From NCBI RefSeq assembly GCF_037414475.1, contig NZ_CP147913.1, positions 7,376,001 through 7,440,000 on the forward strand: DNA of 64,000 nucleotides, read 5' to 3'. Position numbers and translations under genes: made by a program. Under the pieces are notes generated by a model that worked only from the letters and a program-made list of their open reading frames with translations, searched no databases and was not told the DNA's origin. Numbering within the stretch: the stretch's first letter is position 1; every line of letters starts with the position of its first letter. Shown here piece by piece: positions 34,006-43,352 of the stretch. Origin of the DNA: Myxococcus stipitatus. GTDB taxonomy: Bacteria > Myxococcota > Myxococcia > Myxococcales > Myxococcaceae.

Positions 34006-35169
34006 TCAGTCCACGAAGGGCTGGATGCCCCGGCTTCGCTTCGCCAGTCCCGAGGCGAAGAACCCGCCGCAGTCCACACGCCGGGTGCAGCGCTCGCAGT
34101 CCTCGGCATAGAGATTCTTCCAGTCGGAGATGCTTTTGCGCGCGAAGGGATGCAGCTCGGTGGGAAGGGTGCAGAGTTGGTGATTGTAGATGGATGTGTC
34201 GAGCCCCGCGCGGCTCAGCGTTCGGACCGCGGCGGTGAGCTGGTCCTGGTAGTCGAGCGGGTCGACCCACAGCAGGCCGAGGTTCGCGCGGGCAAATCCC
34301 ATCAACTCCAACCCCATCAGCGCGACATGATCGACGAACAGCAGGTTGCGCGTGATGAACTCCGCGAGCTGTGGCAGGCGGGTGTACGTCTGTGCATGGA
34401 CCACGCATCGCAGCTCTACGCGCACTCGTGCGCGTTTGAGGTGGAGGATGCCCCGGAGAGTTTCGTCATAAGCGCCCATGGCCTGCACGACGTAGTCATG
34501 CTCTTCGGGCAAGTCTGAGTAGAGCGGCACGCCGAGCATGAGGTCGGGATGCCGGACCTTCGCCACCGCGCGTGCCAACTCGGGGTTCGCGAAGCCGCGC
34601 CCGTTGGTCAGGATATGGACGGACGTCCGCGGCAGATGCTGCTTCATCCGCTCCAGCAACTCGACGAGGCGGCCCTTGAGCAGGCTCGGCTCACCGCCGG
34701 TGATTCCAATCTCGCGGGTCTCCGGGGAGATGAGCGGGAGCGTCTCCATCAGTTCGTCCACGAGCCAGGAGTCATCCTGTTTGCGGGGAGGCTGGGAGCA
34801 CATCAGGCAGTTGTTGTCGCAGCGTTCCGTCACCAGGAATGTGTTCGATGGCGAGGCACGGCGGTACAGCGTCGCCAGGGATACTCGCTGGGGGTGAATG
34901 CGAACCACGTCTCCTTCCGCGAGATAGTGCTGGCTCGTGGGCAGGACGTAGACATCCTCCAGGCCTGGACTCACGAGCCCTTCTTCCAGCAGGAGGTACC
35001 CACGGAAGCCTGGGGGCAGGAGCTGGGTGGGCCGCCGGACGAGGAGAATCTCGCGTTCGCGAGCGGAGGACGTGTCGTCCGGCTGCTCTCGAATGCGGCC
35101 GATGAACGGCTCGAAGGAGCACACCGAGAGAGGTTTCAGACCGGCCGCCGCGAGTTCCAGGGCAGGCAT
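34006..35169 (-). CDS. hxsC: His-Xaa-Ser system radical SAM maturase HxsC
   Basis: 387 residues. Radical SAM enzyme with the cluster motif CDNNCLMC (Cys117, Cys121, Cys124) followed by SQPP, typical of HxsC, and IGITGGEPSLLKGRL for SAM binding. A C-terminal Cys-rich segment (YAEDCERCTRRVDCGG) may bind a further cluster or metal. In Hxs systems, HxsB and HxsC are believed to modify the HxsA repeat protein; the chemistry has not been established to my knowledge. The ATG at 35169 lies three bases after the hxsB stop. It is the last gene of the eight-gene operon. Confidence 0.88.
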   Translation of the reverse strand: MPALELAAAGLKPLSVCSFEPFIGRIREQPDDTSSAREREILLVRRPTQLLPPGFRGYLLLEEGLVSPGLEDVYVLPTSQHYLAEGDVVRIHPQRVSLATLYRRASPSNTFLVTERCDNNCLMCSQPPRKQDDSWLVDELMETLPLISPETREIGITGGEPSLLKGRLVELLERMKQHLPRTSVHILTNGRGFANPELARAVAKVRHPDLMLGVPLYSDLPEEHDYVVQAMGAYDETLRGILHLKRARVRVELRCVVHAQTYTRLPQLAEFITRNLLFVDHVALMGLELMGFARANLGLLWVDPLDYQDQLTAAVRTLSRAGLDTSIYNHQLCTLPTELHPFARKSISDWKNLYAEDCERCTRRVDCGGFFASGLAKRSRGIQPFVD

Positions 35170-35172
35170 GAC

Positions 35173-36615
35173 TCAGCGCCACCCCATGAGGATGTCGCGC
35201 GCGCGGGCATCATCCTCGATAAGCCGGATGAGGTGCCGCAGCACGCTCATCTGCTTCCTGCAGAAGGTGCTGAACGCCTTGTGCCCGACGGAGTCCTTCA
35301 TCGTTGCCTGGTGGAAGATCGGGTCCGCCCCACAATAAGGGAGGAAGGCACAGTCGCCGCACATGGGCACGCCTTCTGGCATCGTGTCGCTCAGGTGGGC
35401 CAGGAGCGTCTCGGACGTCATGATGGACTCATAGGAGTCACGAGAAAGGTGCCCGAGCCGGAAGGAGAAGTCGCCCATCTCCGCGAGCATCCGTCCCTCG
35501 TCGGAAGCGTACACTGCCCCGTCATAGTTGTAGACGAGCGCACCGATTCCGATGCCCGCGGGCGACTGGAGGTCGACATATGTCGAGCCCCTCGGGGAGA
35601 AGAGCTTCTGCAACAGGATGACGGTGAACTCTTCCTGGAGCGGATAGCCCTGTTCGTTGATGCGTAGGATGTGCGCAAGCCCTCGCTTGTAGAACTCCAC
35701 CCAGGCCTCGACGTCGTACTGGCGCGAAGGTCGCTGGCGGACAGCGAACCCATACGGGCTGAGATTCCTCAAGAAGATGCCGTGGAAGCCCTGTCGCACG
35801 TACTCGTCGATGATGTCCTCGACCCGCTCCAGGCTCGCCTGTGTCGTCGTCATCAGGGCCGAGATGGAGTCTGGCCCGAGCGCTCGCCTCGCCCGTCGAA
35901 TCGCGTCGAGCGTGCGTTGATGGCTGTCACCGCCACGAACGGGGCGCTGGGCATTGTGGAGGTCCTCGGGCCCGTCAAGGGAGGTCGAGAGCAGCACTCC
36001 ATGTTCCCGGCAGAAATCCAGCACCTCATCGGTGAGCCGGGAGAGGTTGCTCGCGATGACGAACTGGAGGTCGCGGCCGTGCACTTGGTTCAGGGCCTTG
36101 GCTCGCTCGACGATGTAGCGGATGCGCTCGAAGTGGAGCAGTGGCTCGCCACCCTGGAACTCGACCTTCAGGGATGGGGAGGGGCTGCGGAACATGAAGT
36201 CGAGCGCCTGGTCGGCATGTTCCTGCGACATGTCGAACTCGAGGCGTCCCTCCGCCTGCCTCGATACTTGGCAGTACGCGCAGGAGTGGTCACAGCGCAG
36301 GGTGACCACGAAGATGTGCAGCCCCGTGAATGTCGCGAGCTGCTCAGCGCGGGTCCGGTATTTCAGGGCAAGGAACTCGAGCGCCACACGCGACTGCTCG
36401 TCGAACAGGAAGTGCCGCGACTTAAGGGATTTGTAGGTCGGGCGGTCTGGTGGCAGCGAATGGCTGATGAAGTCGACCAGCTCTTTCCGGGGCAGCACAA
36501 CGTATTCGCCCACGTCGTTCGTCGCGACATAGCGGGAGTCATCCAGTTGGCTGAAGCGGAAAGGAGCAAGCTGGTAGCCCCTCGTGGACTGGTACTTGGT
36601 GCGGTCGTGGAACAT
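35173..36615 (-). CDS. hxsB: His-Xaa-Ser system radical SAM maturase HxsB
   Basis: 480 residues. The radical SAM motif CDHSCAYC has its cysteines at 108, 112 and 115, with VEFQGGEPLLHFERI and the SPASM-like C-terminal motif CGDCAFLPYCGADPIFHQ...FCRKQM for auxiliary clusters. The N-terminal 100 residues (YQLAPFRFSQLDDSRYVATNDVGEYVVL) match the HxsB leader-binding-like region. It would act in the cytoplasm on the HxsA precursor before export. It starts 14 bases after the hxsD stop. Confidence 0.9.
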   Translation of the reverse strand: MFHDRTKYQSTRGYQLAPFRFSQLDDSRYVATNDVGEYVVLPRKELVDFISHSLPPDRPTYKSLKSRHFLFDEQSRVALEFLALKYRTRAEQLATFTGLHIFVVTLRCDHSCAYCQVSRQAEGRLEFDMSQEHADQALDFMFRSPSPSLKVEFQGGEPLLHFERIRYIVERAKALNQVHGRDLQFVIASNLSRLTDEVLDFCREHGVLLSTSLDGPEDLHNAQRPVRGGDSHQRTLDAIRRARRALGPDSISALMTTTQASLERVEDIIDEYVRQGFHGIFLRNLSPYGFAVRQRPSRQYDVEAWVEFYKRGLAHILRINEQGYPLQEEFTVILLQKLFSPRGSTYVDLQSPAGIGIGALVYNYDGAVYASDEGRMLAEMGDFSFRLGHLSRDSYESIMTSETLLAHLSDTMPEGVPMCGDCAFLPYCGADPIFHQATMKDSVGHKAFSTFCRKQMSVLRHLIRLIEDDARARDILMGWR

Positions 36616-36629
36616 GGTGTGCGCCGACC

Positions 36630-36980
36630 TCAGTCCTGACGAATCAGTCCGGTGCGCGAGAATGCCTGGGCGACAATCAGCGCGCGAAGGGCGCGTGTCT
36701 CGTCGCCCACTTGCTCCCGCAGCTCCTGGTCCAGCAGCTCCTGGAAGAACAACCGCATTGTCTCCAGTGCATCCTTCTCGGTGATGGTGAGGGCAAAGAC
36801 GAAGCGGATGGGGAGTTGGTTCGTGTCAGGCGAGCCAAACACGGCGGTGCACCGTTCCGCGAAGCGATAGGCGGACTTCTGTATCGCCGCGAGTCGATAG
36901 ACGCGCAGGTCGAGGACAGCTTGAACGACTCCATCCCGGAAGATGAATGGCGGCTGGGTCTCGGTGTCCTTCGTCGTCAT
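36630..36980 (-). CDS. hxsD: His-Xaa-Ser system protein HxsD
   Basis: 116 residues from the ATG at 36980 (GAGGAG seven bases upstream). The motif LRVYRLAAIQKSAYRFAERCTAVF is the family signature, with a helical C-terminus (LETMRLFFQELLDQELREQV). HxsD proteins occur only with HxsB and HxsC and are probably accessory or docking subunits of the maturases. It begins 11 bases after the hxsA stop, inside the same operon. Confidence 0.88.
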   Translation of the reverse strand: MTTKDTETQPPFIFRDGVVQAVLDLRVYRLAAIQKSAYRFAERCTAVFGSPDTNQLPIRFVFALTITEKDALETMRLFFQELLDQELREQVGDETRALRALIVAQAFSRTGLIRQD

Positions 36981-36991
36981 GTGTCCACTCC

Positions 36992-37516
36992 TCACCATTC
37001 AATCGTGACGTTGCCGGTCTGGCCCGCGACCAGGTTCACCTCGACCGTGGTGGCGCCGATGAACTCGTTTTCGACGCGGACGGTGTGTTTGCCCGCAGGC
37101 AACTTCATGACCACTGTCACGTCCAAGCCCGCGGGCTTTCCATCAACGAAGATACGGCCTCCGGGGTATGCGACGAAGAACACCGAGGCAGGCTTGGGAG
37201 GAGGTGGTGGGGGCTCCGGGTCGGAGGCGGGGACGTAGTAGCCACCTCCGTAGCTCCGGCTCCTGCTGCCTCTTCCGGAGTAATGGCTGCGATGTGAGGA
37301 ATGGGAGCGGTGACCCGCGAGCAGAATCTGGCCGCTGGTGGGTGGGACGACGAGGAGCAGCTCATCTCGCGAATCCTCTTCGTCGCGCCGCCTCCACGTG
37401 GGCTGTGCGGCCTGGAGTTCGATGCCGGGCACGAGCAGGCCCGATGGCGCGGCGCCACCGAGCAGGCCCATGACCGCCGCGCCGACAGAAAGCAGACGGG
37501 GCTGTTTCGGATTCAT
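36992..37516 (-). CDS. hxsA: HxsA-type His-Xaa-Ser repeat protein with C-terminal PEGA domain (modification substrate)
   Basis: 174 residues. A hydrophobic N-terminus (LLSVGAAVMGLLGGAAPSGLL) suggests export. Residues 69-80 are four consecutive His-Xaa-Ser triplets: HRS, HSS, HRS, HYS. A Ser/Arg/Gly/Tyr-rich stretch and a proline run (PPPPPP) follow, and residues about 115-174 form a PEGA beta-domain (FVAYPGGRIFVDGKPAGLDV, LPAGKHTVRVENEF). The triplets are the hallmark of HxsA, the presumed substrate of HxsB and HxsC. A short four-triplet array fused to PEGA is a compact variant. The ATG at 37516 overlaps the stop of the preceding zinc-ribbon gene (ATGA). Confidence 0.85.
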   Translation of the reverse strand: MNPKQPRLLSVGAAVMGLLGGAAPSGLLVPGIELQAAQPTWRRRDEEDSRDELLLVVPPTSGQILLAGHRSHSSHRSHYSGRGSRSRSYGGGYYVPASDPEPPPPPPKPASVFFVAYPGGRIFVDGKPAGLDVTVVMKLPAGKHTVRVENEFIGATTVEVNLVAGQTGNVTIEW

Positions 37517-39750
37517 GGCTTCACCTCACCGACGCGCAGTTCCACCAGGTGGCTCCCATTCCATCTCGCCAGGAGTGTCACGCGGCCATCCTTCCAGGTG
37601 GATTGCGTGGGTGACTTCCCGCCTCTGGAGGGCGGAGCGCTGGGCAGCTCCACCGGATGTCCCAGGACACGCGAGAGCAACTCCTTCGTGGCCCCTGAGC
37701 GCTTTGAGTTGTTGAGCACCCGCCCGTCCTTGTCCGCTCCCACCAGATACGCACCCACGCAGCGCCCATCTTTCAGTGCACATGAGAGGGAGATGGACGC
37801 GGTGGTCTTCGTCAGGATGTTCGGTGTGCTCCCCGCTGTCAGATGAAGCAGGGCGATGGCCACGGCGCGTTCGGCGCCGATGAGTGGAATCCGCTCTTTC
37901 TCTTCTCGAGCCCACTCCGCGGCTTGCCGCGCTTGCTCTCCCAGCTTCACGTCGGACGGCGTATCCCCCAACTCGATGGCGAGCGCGGTCGTCTTATGGA
38001 GGTGCTGGACCCATTCCAGGGTGGCCGCCTTGGGACGCGGCGCGGGCGTCAATTGACCCACGAGCGTCGAACGTACCTGGCCGAGTCGCTGCTCTCGACT
38101 CGGCGTCGGTTCGGCGCGAAGCGCGGCGGCAACAGTCTTCCAGCGGCAGGCATCCGTCGTGCAGGCCTCGTGCTCCGTGTCATGGATGCGTGCGGTCAGC
38201 TCCCCGATGTCCTTCGCGAATCCCAGCTCGAGCACGGGCCGGGCGGATGAGAGCACCGTCGATGCGGAGGCCGCATCCTTGCGCCCGAGGGCATCGAGGA
38301 CGTGTTGACGCGTGAGGGACTGGAGATGTTGGTCGACTGTCGCCCGCGCTCGGGTGCCGGGCTTCAGCATGAGGGCGTCCTTGACGACCTCGTCCACGCG
38401 ACGCGCTCGGAGTGCATGGGCCAGGTGGAGGTCTGCCCATGCCTGCTGGAGTTTGGGGGCCTTGGGCCCACCCAGTGCGAGCAGTTCCATGTGCGCGTCG
38501 TCGAGGCGCCCCTCCTTGATGTGCCGCTGGGCATCGTCGAGGCTTGGCTCCGAGGTCACCGCCATGATGCCGGCAAGGAGCGCGGACACCGCCGCCCCGA
38601 TGCCCCATGTGCGTGCCTTCGTCTTTCGTCCCAGGGTCCCATCCCGGACAAAGTGCTCGGCGAGAATCGCGGACGCGCCGAGGAACGCGCTCAGCGCCAC
38701 CAGCGAGGCATTCCAGAAGTAGGCACCTCGAAGGAGGTAGAGAAGCGGAACGCCCACGGCCAGCGCCAAGAGGATTGCTCTCGCCGCGCGGACCTTCCGG
38801 GCCCGTGCCGCGAACTGTTGGTCCGCGGAGAGCGGTGGCGCGAGCATCCGCTGTCCCTCGAACTCAATCGTCGTCGGGGGCGCATCCGCGATGGCGTAGG
38901 AGACCCGAGCCGCGGGGGCCTCGAAGATCTGGAAGCTCTGGCTCGTGACGCGCTCTCGAGGCTTGAGTCCGACCTGTGTCTTCCCCCAGTGCTCCTGGAG
39001 CCAATCCTCGGGGAGGTGCGGCGCGACCTTCTCCCGGGTGAGCACACTGTTCGCGCTGATTTCACCCACGAGCTTCGCATCCTTCTCCATGTCCCCTTTC
39101 GTCCACACCAGCCGTCGCAGTTCCTCATCCTCCAGCATCACCAGGAAGTCGAAGCGGACCGACTCGACGAACTCGAGCCAGCGCTGCTGCCGCCCGCGCC
39201 CCTGGCATGTCGAACAGAACACCCGCCCCGAACGACAGGACGGGCACTGAACCAAACCCTTCGCCCCGCATGACCTGCAGTTCATGAGCCGGCGCGAGCC
39301 GTTCGATGCATAGCCATAGGCCTTCCGGGAGCCTCCACAGTTGGAGCACGCGACGTGCTCCTTGCCTCCGCAGTTGGGGCAGGAGACCGTTCCCTGTCCC
39401 CCGCATGGCATGCATGCGAGAACGGAGAGGCTGCTCTCACGGAGGCTCGCGTGTGTCTCCGCCCAGGGGTCGACGCCGTCCGCTTGCCGCCTCACTCCCG
39501 TGACGGGAGGCGAACCCTGGGTTGCCCCTTCCTTCCACACCACCTGTCGCTCGGTGATGGTGGAGTAGAGCCGGCAGGCCCGGCGTGCCTTCGGCTCCAC
39601 GGAGCGGATGAAATCCGTGGGAGTTGGCGGAGGCACGGGCAGTCGTCGTGCCCATTCGGTGAAGGCCTGGACGGCGGCGAGCTTGATGGCCTCCGCGTCC
39701 GCGGGAGGCATCGGGTCGACGCCCTGTGATTCGTGAGATGATCGGCTCAT
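37513..39750 (-). CDS. Membrane protein with DnaJ-type CxxCxGxG zinc ribbons and helical repeats
   Basis: 745 residues from the ATG at 39750; the open frame runs further up, but only inside the helicase gene. Residues about 110-190 hold four or more CxxC pairs in the DnaJ central-domain style (CMPCGGQGTVSC, CPNCGGKEHVACSNCGG, CRSCGAKGLVQC, CPSCRSGRVFCSTCQGRG). Two or three membrane helices lie near residues 335-405 (ILLALAVGVPLLYLLRGAYF, WGIGAAVSALLAGIMAV). The C-terminal third is helical, with TPR-like segments. No J domain is present. The zinc module may hold an unfolded client at the membrane, for example the exported HxsA product. It starts 28 bases after the helicase stop and overlaps hxsA. 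Confidence 0.78.
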   Translation of the reverse strand: MSRSSHESQGVDPMPPADAEAIKLAAVQAFTEWARRLPVPPPTPTDFIRSVEPKARRACRLYSTITERQVVWKEGATQGSPPVTGVRRQADGVDPWAETHASLRESSLSVLACMPCGGQGTVSCPNCGGKEHVACSNCGGSRKAYGYASNGSRRLMNCRSCGAKGLVQCPSCRSGRVFCSTCQGRGRQQRWLEFVESVRFDFLVMLEDEELRRLVWTKGDMEKDAKLVGEISANSVLTREKVAPHLPEDWLQEHWGKTQVGLKPRERVTSQSFQIFEAPAARVSYAIADAPPTTIEFEGQRMLAPPLSADQQFAARARKVRAARAILLALAVGVPLLYLLRGAYFWNASLVALSAFLGASAILAEHFVRDGTLGRKTKARTWGIGAAVSALLAGIMAVTSEPSLDDAQRHIKEGRLDDAHMELLALGGPKAPKLQQAWADLHLAHALRARRVDEVVKDALMLKPGTRARATVDQHLQSLTRQHVLDALGRKDAASASTVLSSARPVLELGFAKDIGELTARIHDTEHEACTTDACRWKTVAAALRAEPTPSREQRLGQVRSTLVGQLTPAPRPKAATLEWVQHLHKTTALAIELGDTPSDVKLGEQARQAAEWAREEKERIPLIGAERAVAIALLHLTAGSTPNILTKTTASISLSCALKDGRCVGAYLVGADKDGRVLNNSKRSGATKELLSRVLGHPVELPSAPPSRGGKSPTQSTWKDGRVTLLARWNGSHLVELRVGEVKP

Positions 39751-39778
39751 GGGGGACTCGGCCTCTTCAGGGGAAGCG

Positions 39779-42040
39779 TCACTGCAACACCTGCCCTGCG
39801 GCGCGCCACGCTCCCTGGACATCCAGGTACCGAGCGGCGTAGTCGCGAGCGAGCAGGTCTTCCGGCACGAAACCGTCATGTTTCTCGAGCGCCATGTTGG
39901 CCACGTGGCGGGTGAGGGACTCGGCCCGGGGTGGCCCCTCCGCGATGAGCGCACGCAAGGCGCCCTCCACGTCGGCTTGCTGTCCCGCAACGCTCAAGAC
40001 AGGCCCCAAGGTCTGCACTGACAGCCCCCGGGACTGGAGCGCCAGCGCCAGCGTGTGCACCACCGCGTCACCGGCCCACGGGAAGACATGGACCTCCTGC
40101 CCCGAAGCCACGATGGACCGCTCAGCGAGCCTCCATCGCTGGAAGGTCGCACGAGCCTCCGCCAACAGTTCCTGCGCCCGAGCATCCAGGTAGAGGGGAA
40201 GGCCATCACCTGCGTAGACGGCGCGCATCTGCTCTCGGACGCGGTCATGCACTCCGCCCACGCCGGTGGGCTCGAACATGGGGACGCGGCCCGCGGGAGC
40301 GGGCTCCAGCTCCACGACCTTCTCTTCTCCCTGCACGGCGAGCACACGCCACCGCCGCCCGCCGAAGATGAGGTACGTCCCGACGAAAAGAGGCTGGTCG
40401 ATGGGCATCGTACCCAGCGTGCGCCCCCCGGCCACCAGCCGGAACTCCTCCACCGAGGCGAAGGCCGCATAGAAGCTGTAGTGGTTGACGAGCCTCTCGC
40501 CCACGCGGCCCAACAACAACGTTCCATCCGCGGATTGCGAGAGCAGCTCCCGCTGCCCCAAGCCTCGCAGGAAGCGCACGAAGTCCTCGCGTGAGACGCG
40601 TGCGAAGGGGCCTTGGTGGCACAGCGCCAGGAAGGCCTCGCCCGCCTTGACACCTCCGTGCTGGGCGATGAGCGAGAGCAGTTGCTGTACCAGCGTGGAG
40701 AAGTGGAATGCGCCCGAGGCGGGAGGCTCGAACCAGTTCGTCAAGAGCAGCTCGAGCATGGCCACCGACTGGACCAGTCGTACGCGGAGCTGGTCCGGCA
40801 GGGGGCTGGTGCTCGTCAGCTCCGCTTCCTGCAGGTAGAGCCGGAGCACTGCGGGGCCGCCCTTCCGGCCGCTGCGGCCCAGGCGCTGACGGAGGCTGGC
40901 CACCGAGGGAGGCACACCCACCTGCGCGATGCTCTGCACGGAACCCACGTCGAGCCCCATCTCCAGCGTGGTGGTGCACACGAGGCTGACGGGGCGCTGC
41001 TTCGCCTTGAGCGCGGCCTCTGCTTCCTCGCGCAGCTCCTTGGAGAGGTTGCCGTGGTGCGGGAAGAACTCGTTGGGCAGCCGTGCCTTTTCACACAAGC
41101 GGCGCAGCAAATCCGCGTAGAGCTCGACGTTGGCCCGGCTGTTGGCAAACACGAGGTTGTGTGTCCCTCTCAGCGTCTTGAAGAGGTGCGCTCCCACGTC
41201 GTGCTCGTCCTCGGGTAGTCCGTCGATGGACGCCGCATCGCCGGTCTCCGGGGCCGCTTCGTCCTCGCTGGAGGCCAGCCGCTGCGCATCGGGTGCACGC
41301 TTGCGATAGCCCCTGAGCTGGAGGCGAAGCTCTCCACCTCCGGAGTCGGAGTTGCACAGCTGGACCTTCGTGCCCGCGCCGGGCCGGAGGAACTCCGCGG
41401 CCAGCGACATGTCGCCCAGGGTTGCGCTGAGGCCCACGCGCGGCACGGTGCGACGCAGGGTCAGCTCGACACGGTGCAGGAGCGACTGGAGCTGACAACC
41501 CCTCTCGGTGCCGATGAAGGCATGCAACTCGTCGATGACGATGTGCTCCAGCCCCGAGAACAGGCCCGCGAGCGCGGAGCCCTGCCGGATGAAAAAGGCC
41601 TCGAGTGACTCGGGCGTGATGAGGAGGATTCCGGCGGGAGACTTGAGCAGCCGTGTTTTGTGGCTCTGGGAAACATCTCCGTGCCAGCGGTGTACGGGGA
41701 TGCCAAGGCCCTCGCAGAGTCCGTCGAGTCGCTCGAACTGGTCGTTGATGAGCGCCTTGAGTGGACCGATGTAGATGGCGCGCACACTGCCGCCGGCATC
41801 CTCGGCCAGCCGGCTGCAGATGGGCAGGAAGGCGGCCTCCGTCTTCCCGCTGGCCGTCGACGCGGAGAGGATGACGTCCTTAGTCCCATCGAGGATGGGG
41901 ACGATGGCGGCCTCCTGGATGCCGCGCAGCTCCTTCCACCCTTGGGTCCAGACCCAGCGCTGCACTTGGGTGTGCAACCGGTGGAAGGCGCTCGACGCGG
42001 CGCCGCTCGGGTCAGAGCTTGAAGGATGCGAGCTCATCAT
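39779..42040 (-). CDS. Lhr-like DEXH-box helicase (BrxHI-like)
   Basis: 753 residues. SF2 helicase motifs are complete: ASTASGKT (60-67), GPLKALINDQ, TPESLEAFF, DELH (170-173), GLSATLGD, NLVFANSRANVE, LEMGLDVGSV and RQRLGRSGRKGG. The C-terminal 300 residues hold the winged-helix and beta domains of Lhr-like enzymes. BREX type 2 loci carry a related helicase (BrxHI) beside BrxD, the same pairing as here, but no BREX methylase or phosphatase is present. It probably unwinds DNA or RNA-DNA hybrids. Its start overlaps the ATPase gene by 29 bases. Confidence 0.88.
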   Translation of the reverse strand: MMSSHPSSSDPSGAASSAFHRLHTQVQRWVWTQGWKELRGIQEAAIVPILDGTKDVILSASTASGKTEAAFLPICSRLAEDAGGSVRAIYIGPLKALINDQFERLDGLCEGLGIPVHRWHGDVSQSHKTRLLKSPAGILLITPESLEAFFIRQGSALAGLFSGLEHIVIDELHAFIGTERGCQLQSLLHRVELTLRRTVPRVGLSATLGDMSLAAEFLRPGAGTKVQLCNSDSGGGELRLQLRGYRKRAPDAQRLASSEDEAAPETGDAASIDGLPEDEHDVGAHLFKTLRGTHNLVFANSRANVELYADLLRRLCEKARLPNEFFPHHGNLSKELREEAEAALKAKQRPVSLVCTTTLEMGLDVGSVQSIAQVGVPPSVASLRQRLGRSGRKGGPAVLRLYLQEAELTSTSPLPDQLRVRLVQSVAMLELLLTNWFEPPASGAFHFSTLVQQLLSLIAQHGGVKAGEAFLALCHQGPFARVSREDFVRFLRGLGQRELLSQSADGTLLLGRVGERLVNHYSFYAAFASVEEFRLVAGGRTLGTMPIDQPLFVGTYLIFGGRRWRVLAVQGEEKVVELEPAPAGRVPMFEPTGVGGVHDRVREQMRAVYAGDGLPLYLDARAQELLAEARATFQRWRLAERSIVASGQEVHVFPWAGDAVVHTLALALQSRGLSVQTLGPVLSVAGQQADVEGALRALIAEGPPRAESLTRHVANMALEKHDGFVPEDLLARDYAARYLDVQGAWRAAGQVLQ

Positions 42041-43352
42041 CCGCTCCGGCCACAGGACTCCCCGCCTCCGTCTCGGCCAGGGGGGCCAGGTCGGGATTGA
42101 CGTCCGCGGCGAGCTCCACGCCTCCGAGCAGCTCCTTCCAGTCCGCGCCCGGGTTCTGCTCGAGCACGGCCAGCAGATTGATGAAGGCCGTCACAGTGCT
42201 CCGAGGCGTGCGGAAGTAGGCCTCGCCGATGCGCTCGGAGCAGTGGGTCATGAAGCCCTGGAGTCCCTCGTCGGGCAGGCGCTGCGCGGATGGGTCTCCG
42301 GCGGAGTAGACATGCCGCAGCTTGGTGAGCAGGACGTACAAATCCTCGGGCGTGAGGTTGCCCAGCCGGAGCACTGGGGAGCTGTAGTCGACCAGCTTGC
42401 CCACCGCGAAGGTGTTCTGGGCCAATCGCGACTGGAGGGCCTCGTAGCTGTAGAGGCCGCGGCGGGTGTCCATGAGGAACTCGGGCGTTCCTCCCAGGAT
42501 GAAGCCCAGCCCCTCGGCGCTGCCCTGGAGGCAGTCATTGAGGATGCGGAGAATCTGCTCGTAGTTGGACACGCGGGCCTTGGTGTTGGCCATCTTGTAG
42601 AGATTGACCAGCTCATCCAGGCAGACCATCAGACCGTCGTAGCCGGACAGGCGGACGAACCGCGCAAGGAGCTTCAGTTGGTCGTAGACATCCGCGTCGT
42701 CGATGATGGTGCGGACCCCGAGCGCCTTGCGTGCATCGGTGCGTGTCGAGAACTCGCCGCGCAGCCACTTCACGGCGTCGGCCTTGAGCACCTCGTTGCC
42801 GCTGTCATGACCGCGCCAGTAGGCGGCGATGACCTCCGCGAAGTCGTAGCCGCCCACCAGCTCCGAGAGCGCAGCGAGCTTCTCCCGAATGACGACCTCG
42901 GGGTTCAGGTTGCGGCTCTTGGCGTCCGTGAGGGCGCTGGAGACGAAGCGCTCCACGACGCTGGCAAGTGCGCCGCCCTCGGGACGGGCGCGCGTGGCCA
43001 GGTTGCGCATCAGCTCGGCGTAGAGGCTGCGGGCCTTGCCGTCCGTGGCGTGGAGGCGCCGGTCGGGGTTGAGGTCCGCGTGCAGGGTGACCAGCCGCTT
43101 CTCCAGGGCGATGGAGCGGATGAGGTTGAGGAAGAACGTCTTGCCGGAGCCGTACTCGCCGATGACGAAGCGGATGGCGCTTCCGCCCTCGGCGATTCGC
43201 TCCACGTCGCGGACCAGGGCTCGGACTTCCTCCACCCGGCCCACCTGGATGTGCTGCTGGCCCACGCGAGGAACGACCCCCGCGCGCAGTGATTGGACGA
43301 TGGCGTCCCGGTCCTTCGGCCTGATGCGTCCCTGGGGCGTCGCGTCCGTCAT
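42012..43352 (-). CDS. BrxD-like P-loop ATPase (BREX ATP-binding domain, DUF2791)
   Basis: 446 residues. Walker A is GEYGSGKT (residues 65-72) and Walker B is LMVCLDEL (Asp246, Glu247). RPKDRDAIVQSLRAGVVPRVGQQHIQVGR at the start and the FILGGTPEFL sensor region match the BREX system ATP-binding domain. Such ATPases probably load or switch DNA-processing partners, here most likely the helicase encoded next. The ATG at 43352 overlaps the stop of the TerB gene (ATGA). Confidence 0.88.
   Translation of the reverse strand: MTDATPQGRIRPKDRDAIVQSLRAGVVPRVGQQHIQVGRVEEVRALVRDVERIAEGGSAIRFVIGEYGSGKTFFLNLIRSIALEKRLVTLHADLNPDRRLHATDGKARSLYAELMRNLATRARPEGGALASVVERFVSSALTDAKSRNLNPEVVIREKLAALSELVGGYDFAEVIAAYWRGHDSGNEVLKADAVKWLRGEFSTRTDARKALGVRTIIDDADVYDQLKLLARFVRLSGYDGLMVCLDELVNLYKMANTKARVSNYEQILRILNDCLQGSAEGLGFILGGTPEFLMDTRRGLYSYEALQSRLAQNTFAVGKLVDYSSPVLRLGNLTPEDLYVLLTKLRHVYSAGDPSAQRLPDEGLQGFMTHCSERIGEAYFRTPRSTVTAFINLLAVLEQNPGADWKELLGGVELAADVNPDLAPLAETEAGSPVAGADDELASFKL

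Noticed and set aside
39751..39990. Longer N-terminus for the zinc-ribbon protein
   Set aside because: The extra 80 codons lie within the helicase reading region and look non-protein-like; the ATG at 39750 follows the helicase stop by 28 bases.
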